DNA of 64,000 nt, taken from assembly GCA_034190875.2 (NCBI GenBank), contig CM067354.1, positions 37,340,441 to 37,404,440 on the forward strand, given 5' to 3'. The stretch's first letter is position 1, and each line of letters opens with the position of its first letter. Source of the stretch: Urechis unicinctus (taxonomy: Eukaryota > Annelida > Polychaeta > Xenopneusta > Urechidae). The translations under genes were made by a program, and so were the position numbers. The notes below the pieces were generated by a model that searched no databases, was not told the DNA's origin, and saw only the letters and a list, made by a program, of their open reading frames with translations. Below, one piece after another: positions 24,301-35,290 of this stretch.

Positions 24301-25746
24301 TGTTTTATTCACAGCGTGCACCAAGTCATTGTCCTGCTTTTGTAGGAGATTTATCAGGGGAACGGTGCTACTCAGAATGTGTTCCGCCACAAGCAGCGCG
24401 ATTATAAATTCGAATCGCAATATGGCGGCCAGATATTGCACCGCCTTTTCGTCGCCATCTGCCTGCAACGTCTCCAATGCGTGAACCACTACGGGGAACG
24501 CCTTCTTGAAAGTTTCAAGAACGTGTGCCCATCTGGACCAACGTGTTTCACACAGAGTACGGACCTAAGTGCGCTAGTTCATTTCCTCTTGCGTAGTAAC
24601 ATCGCGTGACAGCTCGTCCTGGACAGCGAACAACCGTTTAGCTGAATAATCAAACAAGAAGCTTATTTCCTGAACAGTCGACATTATGGTTCTGACACAA
24701 GGAATGTTCGAACTATGGACCAAAGACAGATTCAAACAATGCGATTTACAATGCACGTAATTTGCATGTGGTGAACGTTCATGGATAAGAGCTTAAAACC
24801 CCCGAAATTTCCCTGTCATATTTGACGCACCTTCATAGCACTGAGCTCTGATCTTAAGTATATCGAGATTTGCTCCTTGCAAGAACTCCACAATGTTTGG
24901 GCAAAGTGCGACTCCCTTGATCGATTCACACTCGAAGAATCCAAGAAATCCTTCTCGGACTGCGCAACTCCCATCGACGAAACGCACGCAAAAAGATTTT
25001 TTTGTAGATTTGTCTGTTGCTTCATCAACCATGATGGCATAATAGGGGCACGACCGACAGTCTTCCAAGAGTTGTTTCTTTACCTGACTTGCGCAAATGC
25101 CAATTAATTCATTTTGGATTTCTGATGAAGTGTATTTACTGTTATAGTGTGCGTTGTCTAGATGATTTGCTAGGATTTGGTCAATTTGTGCGAGTGTCCT
25201 CAGTAAAGCCATGAAATTGCTGTTATTTTCGGTGTGTCCACGTAATGGTATATTCTGCTTTGCACAAAGCACAATTACTTCAATAATTCAGGACAATATG
25301 TATCGATTTTTGTTTAACGATTCTTTCGCACTGGTGGATACAGTTTTATTCATCGATTCACTTTTTCCGGACAAGATATCCATATAGCCTTCGGCACGAA
25401 CCGACGCATCAAGATGGAATTTTTCAACTGCTTGACGTTTTATTAGCATGGAAATATTCTTCCAATCCCATGTGCCAGCTGCAAAAGTTTTCTCTCGTCC
25501 CTCTATGCCTCTAAACAAACAGCAGTTCACACAACAGACGGCATCCTTTGTCATGGAGTACCTAAACCATGGTGTTTCCATTAACCATTTTTCGCAGCTT
25601 ACTACTTGTTCCAAATGCCCTGGAAAAGAAAAATACAATAATAAATAATGGTATTCAAAATTAAAAATTGTTATAAGACAAAGAATTTTGAAAAAATCTG
25701 GCGGACGGGGAATCGAACCCGTTATGCTCGGGTGCGAGGCGAGCAC
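21360..25746 (-). pseudogene. hAT transposase (ZMYM1/DUF4371 type), split by a LINE
   Basis: Pieces in order on the minus strand: a TTF-type zinc-finger-like region with paired cysteines (CCVNCCLF) at about 25450-25640; DUF4371 with YYAIMVDEATDKSTKK at about 25000-25060; YEGASNMTGKFRG at 24793-24840; the frame 24574-24756; and the frame 23803-24489 with PSIPRRAGRQQNR. The C-terminal dimerisation region then reappears 2 kb further on at about 21360-21620, with ATCERSFSGMKRIKSY and a downstream FDVDKVINVF-like stretch. Stops and frame changes separate the pieces. The gap coincides with the plus-strand LINE, so the LINE jumped into the transposase gene. Confidence 0.75.
21660..23800 (+). pseudogene. 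5'-truncated non-LTR retrotransposon (LINE) reverse transcriptase
   Basis: The frame 21690-22775 matches the reverse transcriptase of jockey/CR1-like LINEs: the region with DNYRGIALCSAICKVLD, then QFGFKKGHST, then CLLDASKAL. It breaks before the next block. NGVKQGGAISPILF appears at about 22860-22910 and the catalytic YADD in GYADDITLISP at about 22987-23020, in another frame. The endonuclease half is absent, as in typical 5'-truncated copies. No poly(A) tail is visible. Clade assignment within the jockey/CR1 group is uncertain. The insertion interrupts the hAT transposase on the opposite strand. Confidence 0.85.
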
Positions 25747-25768
25747 TGATCCCCTACACTATTGTCTC
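25700..25768 (-). other. tRNA-like fossil (tRNA-derived SINE head or tRNA pseudogene)
   Basis: The minus strand carries a good B box (GGTTCGATTCC), an A-box-like TAGTGTAGGGGATCAG and an anticodon-arm-like TGCTCG / CGAGCA hairpin around CTCGCAC. The acceptor stem does not pair (GACAATA against GTCCGCC) and the anticodon stem needs a 9-base loop, so a working tRNA is unlikely. Confidence 0.6.
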
Positions 25769-26664
25769 AGTACAACATTATGCGTATCATATGATATTAA
25801 CGCAATAATTTGAACACGGCCATTTGAAAACAAATGTAGGATTTCAAAAAAATAACTGGTTTACATAGTAAATCTACCTTAACGGTTCCCATGAAACAGT
25901 TACCTGAAGTGACGAATATTTCCATCTGATCCAAGTATCTCAAGTATCAAACTTTTTCTTGCATACTGTCTTGCTTTTTAAATTAGATATCTAAATACAA
26001 ACTTATCGAAATGATGCATTTTGATATAAAAACAAGAGTTATTCGGATGCTGTGTTTGGAAAAGTGACGTCACATTGTTTATAACGTTACGTCACAAGTA
26101 ATTCACGCGAGTCGTCATTCATGTGGGGGGTGGGGGGGGGGGTAAGATGAGATTTTCCAGCACTGGTAAAAACTGCAAATATCCCCATCTGGTATGCAAG
26201 AAAAATCTATCTTAAGACAGGACAAATCCACTTTTAAAATATACATGTGAGTTATTGTACTAAGCACTAATACAACTTAATGAAGGTTTGAAACTAAGAA
26301 AAAGACTGACCCTGATGGAAATGAGAACTGAAGACATGATGGCCAGGTTCCATTAAACTACTTTTGTTTGGTGTCTTCGTCTACAGGGGGTTAAGTAAGA
26401 CATCCGATATCCGGATACTTGGGAATGTTTTTGGTCATGTTGACCTCAATCAAGCTCTTGGTCTGTTTACATTTCAAAGGAAGCTTGCTTGGCGCTTTTT
26501 AAAAGAATGAACTTTACAATACGCGGCCGGCCCGAACTGGTCGTGTGCGGGCTCCAGTCGTTCGCACTCTTCCTTGGGATATAAAGACTATAAACCATTC
26601 AATACGTGTACATTCCGACAAATTAATATCTGTCTGTTCTTGGCAAATCTTGTTTCTGGTGTTC

Positions 26665-26757
26665 CATTACCCCTAACCCCCCCCCCCCCCTAGCCCCTAC
26701 GATTTTTATTGCCCCCCCCCCCCCCCTAGCCCCTACGATTTTTATTGCATTTTTGGC
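26665..26757. repeat. Tandem duplication with C runs
   Basis: CTAGCCCCTACGATTTTTATTG occurs twice, each time preceded by a run of about 14-15 C. It probably arose by slippage inside the hAT right end. Confidence 0.85.
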
Positions 26758-26831
26758 ATTTTTATTTTTTCGACTTCCTGGTGAAATGTGTAGGCCGCGC
26801 CCAACAATGCCTATAGGAAGCTACGCCCCTG

Positions 26832-27583
26832 ACATGAAAACTAAACCAATTCAGGCAAATGAAGTCCACTCACTTTCACTCGTACCATAGTCTATTTTGA
26901 CTGGAGTGGAGGAGTTTTCGTATGTTGTATAAAACAAAGAACCCGCGTGAATATAGTGAACATTACCTTTACAATGGATCACCGTAAATTTAACAATACA
27001 TAGCGTCTCACCTGTGGTCAAACCCTGCGCTAGCCCCGGTCGAACGGTAATATGAATATATATCTTGTGGGGCTAACTCGGTGCATGTTCAAGCGTAATG
27101 AAAAACGATATTCTTGCCTAGTCTTCCACGATTTGGAATATAAATCCGATGACACTTGTTCGACGTCGGATTATTTCATATGCAATTGTAGCGGTTGGTG
27201 ATTTTCGTCCTAGTGGGCTTAACACACTGTGTTATCGAAAAGAGGCCTTCCTCTTTATTTACACACTGATACAGTTTTAACTCTACTCTTTGGTATAGTG
27301 TGTCTGATTCATGATTCCGATGTTTCTTTGCATGTATTATTTTAAATATGGCATGGGAATGTTATATTTAGTATTTGAAGTTCAATTTAGTAGCACGCAA
27401 TGGACGGACTAGTTGGTCAAACACCCGGGGGGGGGGGGGGGGTGGGTCTCTTAAGTGTATAGAGGTAGTATACACGTGCCGCGCAAAGGGGTATGTTTTT
27501 TCGGCCTCTCGACTTGTACGAGGGGTTTTGTTGCGCCTCGTACTAATACGACGGGGTAAGTTTTTCAGCTGCAAACACCCCAA
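26832..27583. other. No gene seen
   Basis: AT-rich flank between the hAT element and a gag fragment. A G run lies at 27427-27443. The frame 27375-27701 overlaps the gag fragment in another frame and is judged chance. Confidence 0.45.
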
Positions 27584-27800
27584 ATGGACTGGGAAAGTGA
27601 CGATTTTGTTGCGTCATGGGAGAAGTTCCTTGGACATGTGCGCTTCGCCTTTAGTGGGCCGCTATCAAAACGGACAGAGGAACAAAAGAGTAGCTACTTG
27701 ATGTTGGTCGTCGGAGGGAAATCTACAAAACCTGGACACTCTCGGAAGATGAAAAGAAACAGCTAGAGACGTACTACAGTAAGTTAGAAGCATATGTTCT
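27584..27800 (+). pseudogene. Gag-like fragment of an LTR retrotransposon
   Basis: The frame from 27584 reads WESDDFVASWEKFLGHVRF and GPLSKRTEEQKSSYLML. After a frame change near 27705 another frame carries YKTWTLSEDEKKQLETYYSK. The pattern (a Trp-rich start, then EEQ...YLM, then IY.TWTL, then YY.KFEAY) is that of the N-terminal gag-like domain of Gypsy-type elements in marine invertebrates. No protease, reverse transcriptase or LTR was seen nearby. Confidence 0.55.
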
Positions 27801-29238
27801 AAGAGTCTTTATGTACCCGGATTCTCCACCAGTTGTTCTAAGAGTCTTTTTGTAGTTTCTTAGAACCGGTTGTTGTGCAAAACTCGAAGACTTGTTTTAT
27901 CTAGATGATTTGGGTTTTTTGCCTCTCGTACATCAGTCTCCGTCTCTCCTGACAAGCTTCTCCTCGTGCCCCCAATGTGTCACCTTTTATCCCCGATCGT
28001 TTTTGGCAGTGAAAAACTGTTATACAGTTAATTCAAGGATAAGAACTTATACTGGATAAGGCATGTGATATAGCAAGAAGGTGAATTGCATTGCTCACGA
28101 GGGCGCCAAGGTAACTCAAACCCAGGTGCATGTCATAAAGCAATATGGACAGAGATGCAAGTACACACAACTGTAGAAAAATTGTGAAATTATTGTGGCA
28201 CAGCACATCCTCGAAGTGAATGTCCTGCTCAAGGCAAAAAGTGTTCTGTGAATTCATGGCGTATGAGGGGAGGGCAACAGAAGGGTTATTCCCTCCTGTT
28301 GCGTGGGTGGAAGATCAGAGACCTCTACCTTGACCAGTATGGACAGAATACTGGCTATAAACAAAGTAGGTTTGAGTAATATACTTAGCTCTTATGTTTT
28401 AATTGTAATTTAAATCAGGAAATATCTCATTCTTCTGCTTGTTATTTTTGCGTGGATCATGCTGTTAAGTCCCAGTATTGCAATTACTTAGTCTAACAAA
28501 ACGTGTCGTATTACATGTACTGAACATTTTTGTTTCTGCGATATCTGCCTATTTGTTTGAGTATTATGTTATGAGCATTGATATGTTAGTAATTATTTTA
28601 CTCACAAACAGAGAACAAAACATGATGCATACATTATTTACAGCTTTACCACTGTCAATTAGATATGACTGAGGTGAAAAAAGAAGAGGCATCGAAATGA
28701 GTTCATGTATTTATTTGGGTGAGTTCTGTTACAGTTTGGATTAACACACATATGAATGTGACTAATAAAAGATATGTACATTTCAACAAAAACAAATTTT
28801 ATTCTTTGACGAAACGAGACACCTGCACTTTTACTATTTCTTGGGTAGATGGCCTTGGCACAGGAGCAATGTTCCCACCGATGTTGCGGGGTCATCAGCA
28901 GAGCGTTGTGGGTGTTGTTGGCGAATGTTGTCGCATTGCCTGTGCCTTAAGATTTCTTCCATCATATCAGGTATATAGGCGTAAGTGTTAGCCACTTTCA
29001 GTCTTGAAATGCCTAAAGTGAGACCTCTCAAATGAACCAATGGCATGTGATTTTTGATAAAATGCACCTTTAACCCCTGCTTATAAATTGGTGGAGAATC
29101 CGCGGTTTGACCACTTTCCAGCTGGTCAACATAACTACAATAACCCCCAGGTCATAGTTTTCTCTCATGCCCCAGCCGATATATTAGATTTTCAGCCCAA
29201 TCCGGTCGAGTGTAGTCAACCAATAGGCGGCAAGATAC
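27801..29238. other. No gene seen
   Basis: AT-rich sequence with only short, overlapping frames. A duplicated CTAAGAGTCTTT(A/T)TGTA occurs near 27796 and 27837. Confidence 0.45.
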
Positions 29239-29804
29239 TAGCTCTTGCGAATCAATAACAGGAGATGCTGCTGCACTTCCTCTCGTTCTCGCATCTTACC
29301 TGATTGAAGGTTGGGAATTCAACAGAATGATCTGTGTTCACGTGTTTTACCTGGTTTTATTTAATAAAATCAACTCACTAAACATTAATCTGAACTTAAG
29401 GCGAGTTTCAACAACTTAAGACTCTTGTGAATGATTATATCGGCCTAAAATCACACCAAGCGGTAATATCTGGGCCCGTTGTTGTTGTTGTTGTTATTGT
29501 TATATCAAGGTAAAGGAGTTCAGCAACTATATTATAGGCCACGTACTGCTTCTGTGTGGTGAGGCGGCGGTAACTGACCGGTGGAAGCTTTCACCAACTT
29601 GTACATAGGCGAGACAGCGAACAAGACGCGGATTGGCAGGGACTATTTATGGCACGAAGCTAAATGCTTAAATAACCTTGTCAAACATGTAGAAAAGGCG
29701 ACAAGCAATCACCGTCGCCCAAATACCACACCGAATCACGAAGAAAACAACGAAAACTTTGGGAAAAGGCGACAGGAACGATCAGCTATAGTTTTTGCCT
29801 ATGA
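29239..29804. mobile_element. Left part of non-autonomous hAT-type element, copy 2
   Basis: Starts TAGCTCTTGCG and follows copies 1 and 3 through the block ending GATCAGCTATAGTTTTTGCC. It then stops at 29804, where the other element begins. It is more diverged than copies 1 and 3 and has a (GTT)n expansion at about 29479-29500. Confidence 0.75.
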
Positions 29805-30008
29805 AGTAGTATATATGTTGGGGGTTCTGGGACAGCAGGGGGCGGTTTTGGGACCGCCCTAGGAGAGGGTTTTGACCCGATCTGCCCTTTGTACAGGTCC
29901 ACAGAATATATCCAGCTGGCTGCATATACAACACCACCGCCAGCCAACAGGGATATCCCAACCACCAGGGGAATCCCCAACGCCACCCAACAGCAGGATA
30001 CAGTCTTG

Positions 30009-30050
30009 TATATAAAAGCGCACCAACCCGACATAGCTACTCGGATTATG
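30009..30050 (+). promoter_or_regulatory. Promoter/start cassette, copy A
   Basis: TATATAAAAGCG is followed by CACCAACCCG and CATAGCTACTCGGATTATG, with the ATG (30048-30050) opening a frame. Copy B (35288-35329) has the same order on the minus strand and copy C lies at 36212-36258. A TATA box about 37 bases before an ATG inside a conserved block suggests a promoter with a very short leader. Confidence 0.6.
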
Positions 30051-30152
30051 GCTACTTTTTTCTCGCCCCTCGGCCCTCCCCCAACGCCCCACACCACGGT
30101 CCCCCAAGGCAAGCCATACAAGGGCCACCCCCAGACGGCCTACTCCATGTAG
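30048..30152 (+). CDS. Short frame driven by cassette A
   Basis: The frame starts at the cassette ATG (MATFFSPLGPPPTP) and stops after 34 codons at 30150-30152. It is proline-rich with no known motif. Its end overlaps the end of the minus-strand frame series of paralogue 1 by 13 bases. It may be a truncated remnant of a longer protein, as the cassette B frame also begins with a Pro-rich stretch. Confidence 0.3.
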   Translation: MATFFSPLGPPPTPHTTVPQGKPYKGHPQTAYSM

Positions 30153-30880
30153 AAAGGGTCCTCCTTCTTGGCAGCCATAGGTGTCTACCAATGTAGGAGC
30201 CACAGGCGTAGTCCTCGGATGTGCGTCGGGGTCTCTGCTAGCATATTCCAGGCAACACCCCCCAATCCCTCCATACACCCAGTTTTTGATCTGGGAAACA
30301 AAAGAGCCAACCTCGTCCTCCACACAGTCGCCAACCACACAATCGCCAACCTCGTCGATTGCATCCTCCACCGCGTCCTCCTCCACATGATCATCCTCCG
30401 CCGCGTCTTCGATGTTTTGGCTCTGTAGTACAACAAGGTCGTTCATTTGTTGCTGCATAGTCGAAATACTGCTGCCAACCGCATCGATCTTGTTTGCAAT
30501 GGCCTGGTAGAAGTCGTACACGCTAGGTCCTCGGGCGGACAACATAGGTTGCTCGAGTGTACTTCCAAAGGGCCCCCCCCCACGTTGGGTTGACATAGGT
30601 TGCTCCGCCCGGGTTGCCACAGCGGTTGACATAGGTTGCTCAGCCAGTCCGCCCCTGGGTCCTCCACCTGGGGTTGCCACAGCGGTTGACATAGGTCCTC
30701 CATCGAAGGGTGGCAACAGCAGTAGGTCCCGCCACATCGGCTGACCAGATCCTAGCCAGCCTTGAAGACCCTATCCCGTACTTTCTTTTCGCAGCAGCAA
30801 AAGAGATTTTTACTTTGTCGGCAATGCTTGTTTGGATAAGTATAACGCAGCCGGCATATATGCCAGAATACATAGGTCCA
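30140..30880 (-). pseudogene. Virus-like element paralogue 1: HTH-like motif, acidic middle, DPFYME end
   Basis: Read in order on the minus strand: an HTH-like segment AAAKRKYGIGSSRLARIW (about 30777-30830); a Gly/Pro-rich linker with repeats of EQPMSTAVAT; GPSVYDFYQAI (about 30500-30530); a long acidic stretch; NWVYGG (about 30270); and DPFYME ending at the TAG 30140-30142. The segments lie in more than one frame. The same order occurs in paralogue 2 next door, which shows a tandem duplication. The function is unknown. The HTH suggests DNA binding and the acidic middle an interaction or scaffold role. Confidence 0.55.
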
Positions 30881-30949
30881 ATAGACCCAGCCCACCCCAT
30901 GACCCACCACCTAGGTAGACCAACCCCGTCACCTACAGGGCTTCTATAG

Positions 30950-31580
30950 CTACTCCATATAGAAAGGGTCGTCCCTAGGGTTTGCCTCGGCTAGTTTTTC
31001 CACTATTGGCGTGGTACGAGGATGTAGGAATCCGCCAGGCAAGTAAGGTCGCATTGCCTCCATACACCCAGTTTTGGATGCAGGCAACAACAGAGCCAAC
31101 CTCCTTTTCCACCGCAGAGCCAACCTCTTCCTCCACCTCTTCTTCTTCCAAGACTTCTTCCTTTTCCACCAAATCGTCTAGTTTGTAGCCAATCGTATCG
31201 ATTTTTCGGCCATGTCGGAAATAGCCTGGTAGAAGTCGTACACACTAGGGACGCCTAGGGCCAAGAGAGGTCTGGTATACATGTTTTCCCCCATAGGCGG
31301 AAAACGGGAAATCTGTTGCACGCCCCGCCTTGCCAGTACGTTATTCCACCTGGGTTCCACTATTGGTTGGAAGACGGGCAATCTGTTGGCCCCAATCGCC
31401 TTCGTTGTCCCCTGGTTTCCACCATTTGTGGAAAACTGTTGGCCACCGTTCCATATTTTGTAGAGTCTTGTAGTTCCTATTTCATACCTTTTTCGGATCT
31501 CGTCTGCAGAAGCGATCCCCTGCAGAGCGCGTATATTTCTTGAATTTGCTGGTCGGATAGCCGTATACCATACCAAACCA
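30950..31580 (-). pseudogene. Virus-like element paralogue 2 of the HTH/DPFYME family
   Basis: It shares its order with paralogue 1: an HTH-like segment ADEIRKRYEIGTTRLYKIW (about 31440-31500), then a linker, then GVPSVYDFYQAI (about 31210-31250), then a Glu-rich stretch (about 31080-31170), then NWVYGG, then DPFYME with the stop at 30950-30952. A candidate start lies near 31580 (MVWYG). At least two frame changes are needed to read it through, so it is decayed. The two paralogues lie head to tail and differ most in the linker. Confidence 0.55.
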
Positions 31581-31619
31581 TACTTTCAATACAAGTACAG
31601 TGTAGTTTGGTCCGGTGGG

Positions 31620-32335
31620 TGCGGGCACTATACCATCTGCTGCCAGCACTATACCAACTTCTCCCAGCACTATACCAACTTCTTCCAGCACTACCCCAGC
31701 CCTTGCCAGCACTATACCAACTCCTGCCACGGTTCTTGGCTACACAAATATATAGAGACATAGTTCTGTTGCCGGTTGGTAGAATCTACTCCACTGGAAG
31801 AAACATACCAAAATTTGATAGAGAGACATTTCTCCAAGTGCTGGAAGAGTACAACAAGAACCCCTGTGCCTTGAAATATATTCCAGAAACCATAGCTCCC
31901 AAAGGGGCCAGAGAGATCGTCGGACATGTCCCAAAAGTGATGGCACCACGACTGGAAATACAGCCCCTGTACGTGGTACAATACGATGTTGTATACGTGC
32001 CATGCTTGCCGAACGGACAAACATTTGCTCCCGGATCCAGGACCTATTGCCAGCACATATAGACATTCGGGGAAGAGGGGTATATGGAGTGGCATCAAAG
32101 TATCCGGCCAAGGTTTCTCCAACTTTCCCGAAATGCTATGTACCGCCAAGCAAATTTGGAAAGGGAGATTCTAGACGAGGACGATCTATATACATTTGCA
32201 AAGCCTTGTGGGAAAGAAGCTACTGTGTTGTCCCCGCAGGGAAATGAAACAGGCAGGAGCTGGGAGAGATCTATGCTGTTGGCTACTGCGGTTCCCCAGT
32301 TTCTATGCACCAGGAGAGGAGTTGTAGCGTACTAG
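31620..32335 (+). pseudogene. Virus-like element plus-strand frame series, possibly protease-like
   Basis: The frame 31607-32062 begins with six copies of an 18-bp repeat (ALYQLLP) and then becomes an ordered protein with VGRIYSTGRNIPKF, FLQVLEEYNK and GHVPKV. The coding signal continues in two other frames to 32335. The GRIY / GRN pattern followed by GHVP loosely recalls capsid-maturation (prohead) proteases of tailed phages. This is a weak resemblance and the catalytic serine was not identified. It converges with the minus-strand series ending at 32303. Confidence 0.35.
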
Positions 32336-32950
32336 GTCGACAACGTCCGCTGCGGCCTTGGTACACCCACCATAGGATTGGCCATCTGTTGCCCTATGGC
32401 GTTGGAAGGACACCAACCGGTCCTTCTTCTTCTGGGGGGTTGTCCTTTCTCCTGCCAGCCTACACAGCATAGGCACCCAGACGTTTTCCAACCCCCAAAC
32501 CTCACGACCTCCTGTACTAGGAAGTGGACATGGACTGGGATTTCTTCTGCTCCCGGGGTTGGCTGGCCGTTCTCATCCAACGGCACAATGAACAGGATTG
32601 GTTTTGGTACGTTGCGGGAGGTGAACATGTTGTAGCGACAGCAGGTGTGCTCCCCCAGTTCTATCGATAGCATCCTTTGCTGCTTCCACAGGGGTGCGGC
32701 CTGGACCTTCAACAGGAACGTCTCGGCAACCACGGTGGTATACCTTTCGAAGTCGGTTTCCATCTGCTGCAGTTCTTTCAGATGGGAGAGGTCTGGGGCC
32801 GACAGCACATGAAGAGGGTGCCAGGATATCTTTCGCCCTTCTTTGTTTTGGAACTCCTGCGCCAATCTCCAGCAGCTGTCCGGGGGTTACCTTTGGTGCG
32901 CCATGCCTCGGTTGGCCTTTGGTGGGCCGGGGGGTGTAAGACATGGGAGG
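32303..32950 (-). pseudogene. Virus-like element minus-strand frame series, unknown protein
   Basis: A well-formed stretch runs from about 32865 to 32500, with PLHVLSAPDLSHLKEL, FLLKVQAAPLWKQQRM and KPILFIVPLDENGQ. It changes frame near 32490 and ends at 32303 after ADVVDLVRYNSSPGA. Its 5' side carries over into another frame near 32870. It looks like a real globular protein with one frameshift at each end. The family was not recognised. Confidence 0.45.
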
Positions 32951-33008
32951 CAACCAGTAGGTTTTTCCTTTGTTTTCCTCCCTCTCCTTTTCTTCGTTTG
33001 CTCTACTC

Positions 33009-35290
33009 TCACTCGAAGTACTGCTCTATGTTGGCAAGAATGTTCTCCAGACCTTTTGTAGCCCACACAAGGGTTGGCTCGGGGCAATCCACCTCGTTGT
33101 CCATGTCGCTCTCCTGGTTTGCCTTTGGTGCGCCTGTGTTGATGGGGAGGACCACTACATAGGAACTATAGATAGACTGTTTGTAGCTGAGGATTGTGAA
33201 CTTTGCCCCGCCAACCACCCTATATGCCAACCACCCTATCCGTAGGACCCTCCAAGGCGTTGTATACGATGGCCTTGGTCTTCTCGGATGCCCCCTTGTA
33301 CACCCTCTGTTCTTGCGCCGCCAGGGAGAAGGCGTCCAACTCCTCCTGGCGCAGTGTGCCCCAGCTGCTTGGCTCGGTCCCACGTGGCTCGCTTCCACTC
33401 TTCGGCACTGTGGGCATCTAGGATTCTTTCCAGCTGTTTGGTTCAGACCCACGTGGAAAGTGTGGAGATCGTTCTATTGGTATCTATTTCCTGCACCGGG
33501 TAGGAGAAGTTTCTGCACCAATGGCGTGGCTCTTCTTTGTCCTCCAGGCCAACAAGACGTACTCCATTGGTGGCAACCACGCGTCTATCTCCGGTCCATT
33601 GGGGTGTAGGGCCGTAGGTTGCTTGCATGCTGCCAGGATGGTTCGTGCGTCCGGTCTTTTGCAATAGCATCGCAGTGGGGCCAGCTCTATGCCAACTCTG
33701 CTGGTGCCAAGAATGTCCACCCAGAATATGGGGCAGTTGCGAAATCCAAAGTCCCCTATGGCCCAGAGGACTGCCCACTCCCAGCTGTCCTTGTTGTCCA
33801 CCTTTGCTTTGGTGGGCCTAACGCGAATCCCGCAATTCTCCCGGTTTCGGTGTGGGCATACCAGGCTACTAAGATCTCCACGTGCTTCCTGTATGACAGA
33901 ACTAGGGTGCGGTTCAGCTCCTTTGCCAGGTTCTCCCACTGCTTCTTTGGCGGCTATACCACAAAGGCGGATGGGGCCATTCCGAGTCCACAAGGGGCTG
34001 GCCCATCCGGTGCACCAAGGGCCGACTCTTCGGGACCACCAAGGTTGTCCATGGGGGCAGGTGCTGGTCCACCACAGGGTCCAACCAGGTCTAGGGCTTT
34101 CTGGACCACAACGTTGTCAACATCGGTAAAGTGGGTGGGGAAGGCGTAGACCGAGACCTCGATGCGTGTACAACCACGTTCTTGGACGTCGGGGTGCTGG
34201 AAGGTCTTTTGTAGGTGGGAGTTGGGACAGTCTACATAGTCTGCCAGGTGCCCGCTCATGGTTTATCGTACCTCCCCAGGTTCGAAGTTAGCGCCGACCT
34301 TGTCGTAGAGCTTGGTACGGACCATGTAGCCATCGTATGTATGGATCCATGTACACACGTGTTTTCATAAGCTTCCTGTGTTGTCTAGGATGCAAGGTTG
34401 GTTGCCGTCCCTGGGGTCGTATGGTCGGCCGGGCTCGTCTTGCATACGGAAGTCGTGGTTGTTGCACAGGTGTTCTACACCGGAGAAGTGTCATGTGTAG
34501 TCTACGAAGTACAGGCCGTAGCCCAACGATCGCAGTCTTCTTTCTAGGGCGTCGTCGATGGGGATTTGGGAAATTTTGGCCACTTAGTATCTACTGGTGT
34601 GTTGGGGTGCAACTCCTCCCAGTTCTTTTTTACTTTGCAGTTGGGGACTCGCTCGATTCGGACAATGGTGCTCCGGGTGGATCACCCGGTTCATCTTTGT
34701 TGTGTGGATGGTGTGTACCAGCTTTGTGTCTACGGACCTGAGAAGTTCTCTCGGCGTGTTATCGATATAGGTGTAGATTCGTTTGGCGCTGCCGTCCTCT
34801 CCGGTGCTGCATTGTAGGCCACCTCCGACCTCCACACACTCTTCCCTGTGCATGTACCCATAGACGTAGATGTCGTCGACGAAAACAGGGAGGCCCTCCA
34901 GTGGTTGCAGGTGGTTGGGTCCAAGGTTGACGGCCAGGTAGTCAACCATTGATATGTCCGGGAGCAGGTTGCTGTCGCAGGCATTTTCCATCAAGAGGTG
35001 GAGTGCAATACTCTTCTCGCTGCGGATTCCCATGCTTTGGAAGGTGGTAGCTATATCCATTGTGTATGTACCGGTAGCCATATCTTCAAATCGTGGCATC
35101 TTTGCCTGTTTCTGGAAAGGGTAGCCTGTGAGCGCCTTTGGTAGCGGACTGTGGGGTGGTGGAGCCGTTGGGGATGGACCTTGTTTGCTGATGGCCCGAG
35201 GGTGGTCTGCCTTTTGGGGACCGTGGGTCGAGAGGAGCCTTTTGGTGCCTCGCTAGGGTCTGTTGGTGGTTTTGCCTGTGGGGTACCCAT
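33009..35290 (-). pseudogene. Long minus-strand coding series of the virus-like element, opened by cassette B
   Basis: The cassette B ATG at 35288-35290 opens a Pro-rich N-terminus (MGTPQAKPPTDP). Coding signal continues through 34584-35099 (GLPVFVDDIYVYGYMHREE) and on. From about 34560 to 33954 one frame stays open except for three stops: TGA 34491-34493, TGA 34365-34367 and TAA 34263-34265. Around them are RTKLYDKV and CTRIEVSVYAF. The pairing of a K-x-Y-D-K and an R-x-E motif faintly recalls rolling-circle replication initiators, but no nicking motif was identified. Further pieces follow at 33484-33993 and 33009-33452. It may be one large gene or two. It is clearly inactive here. Confidence 0.4.

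Larger units (their letters stand above)
20917..26831. mobile_element. 5.9-kb hAT DNA transposon, broken and carrying a nested LINE
   Basis: The ends are inverted repeats: CAGGGGCGTAGCTT at 20917-20930 and its complement AAGCTACGCCCCTG at 26818-26831. CAGGG ends and a DUF4371-type transposase inside, on the minus strand, identify the hAT superfamily. No 8-bp target duplication is visible (GTCACTCG on the left, ACATGAAA on the right), so the insertion is old or rearranged. A LINE lies within the transposase gene and a tRNA-like fossil near its 5' part. Long C runs and a small duplication lie near the right end (26670-26760). Confidence 0.75.

Noticed and set aside
25700-25768. Functional tRNA-Ala gene
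   Set aside because: The acceptor stem does not pair and the anticodon loop is too large.
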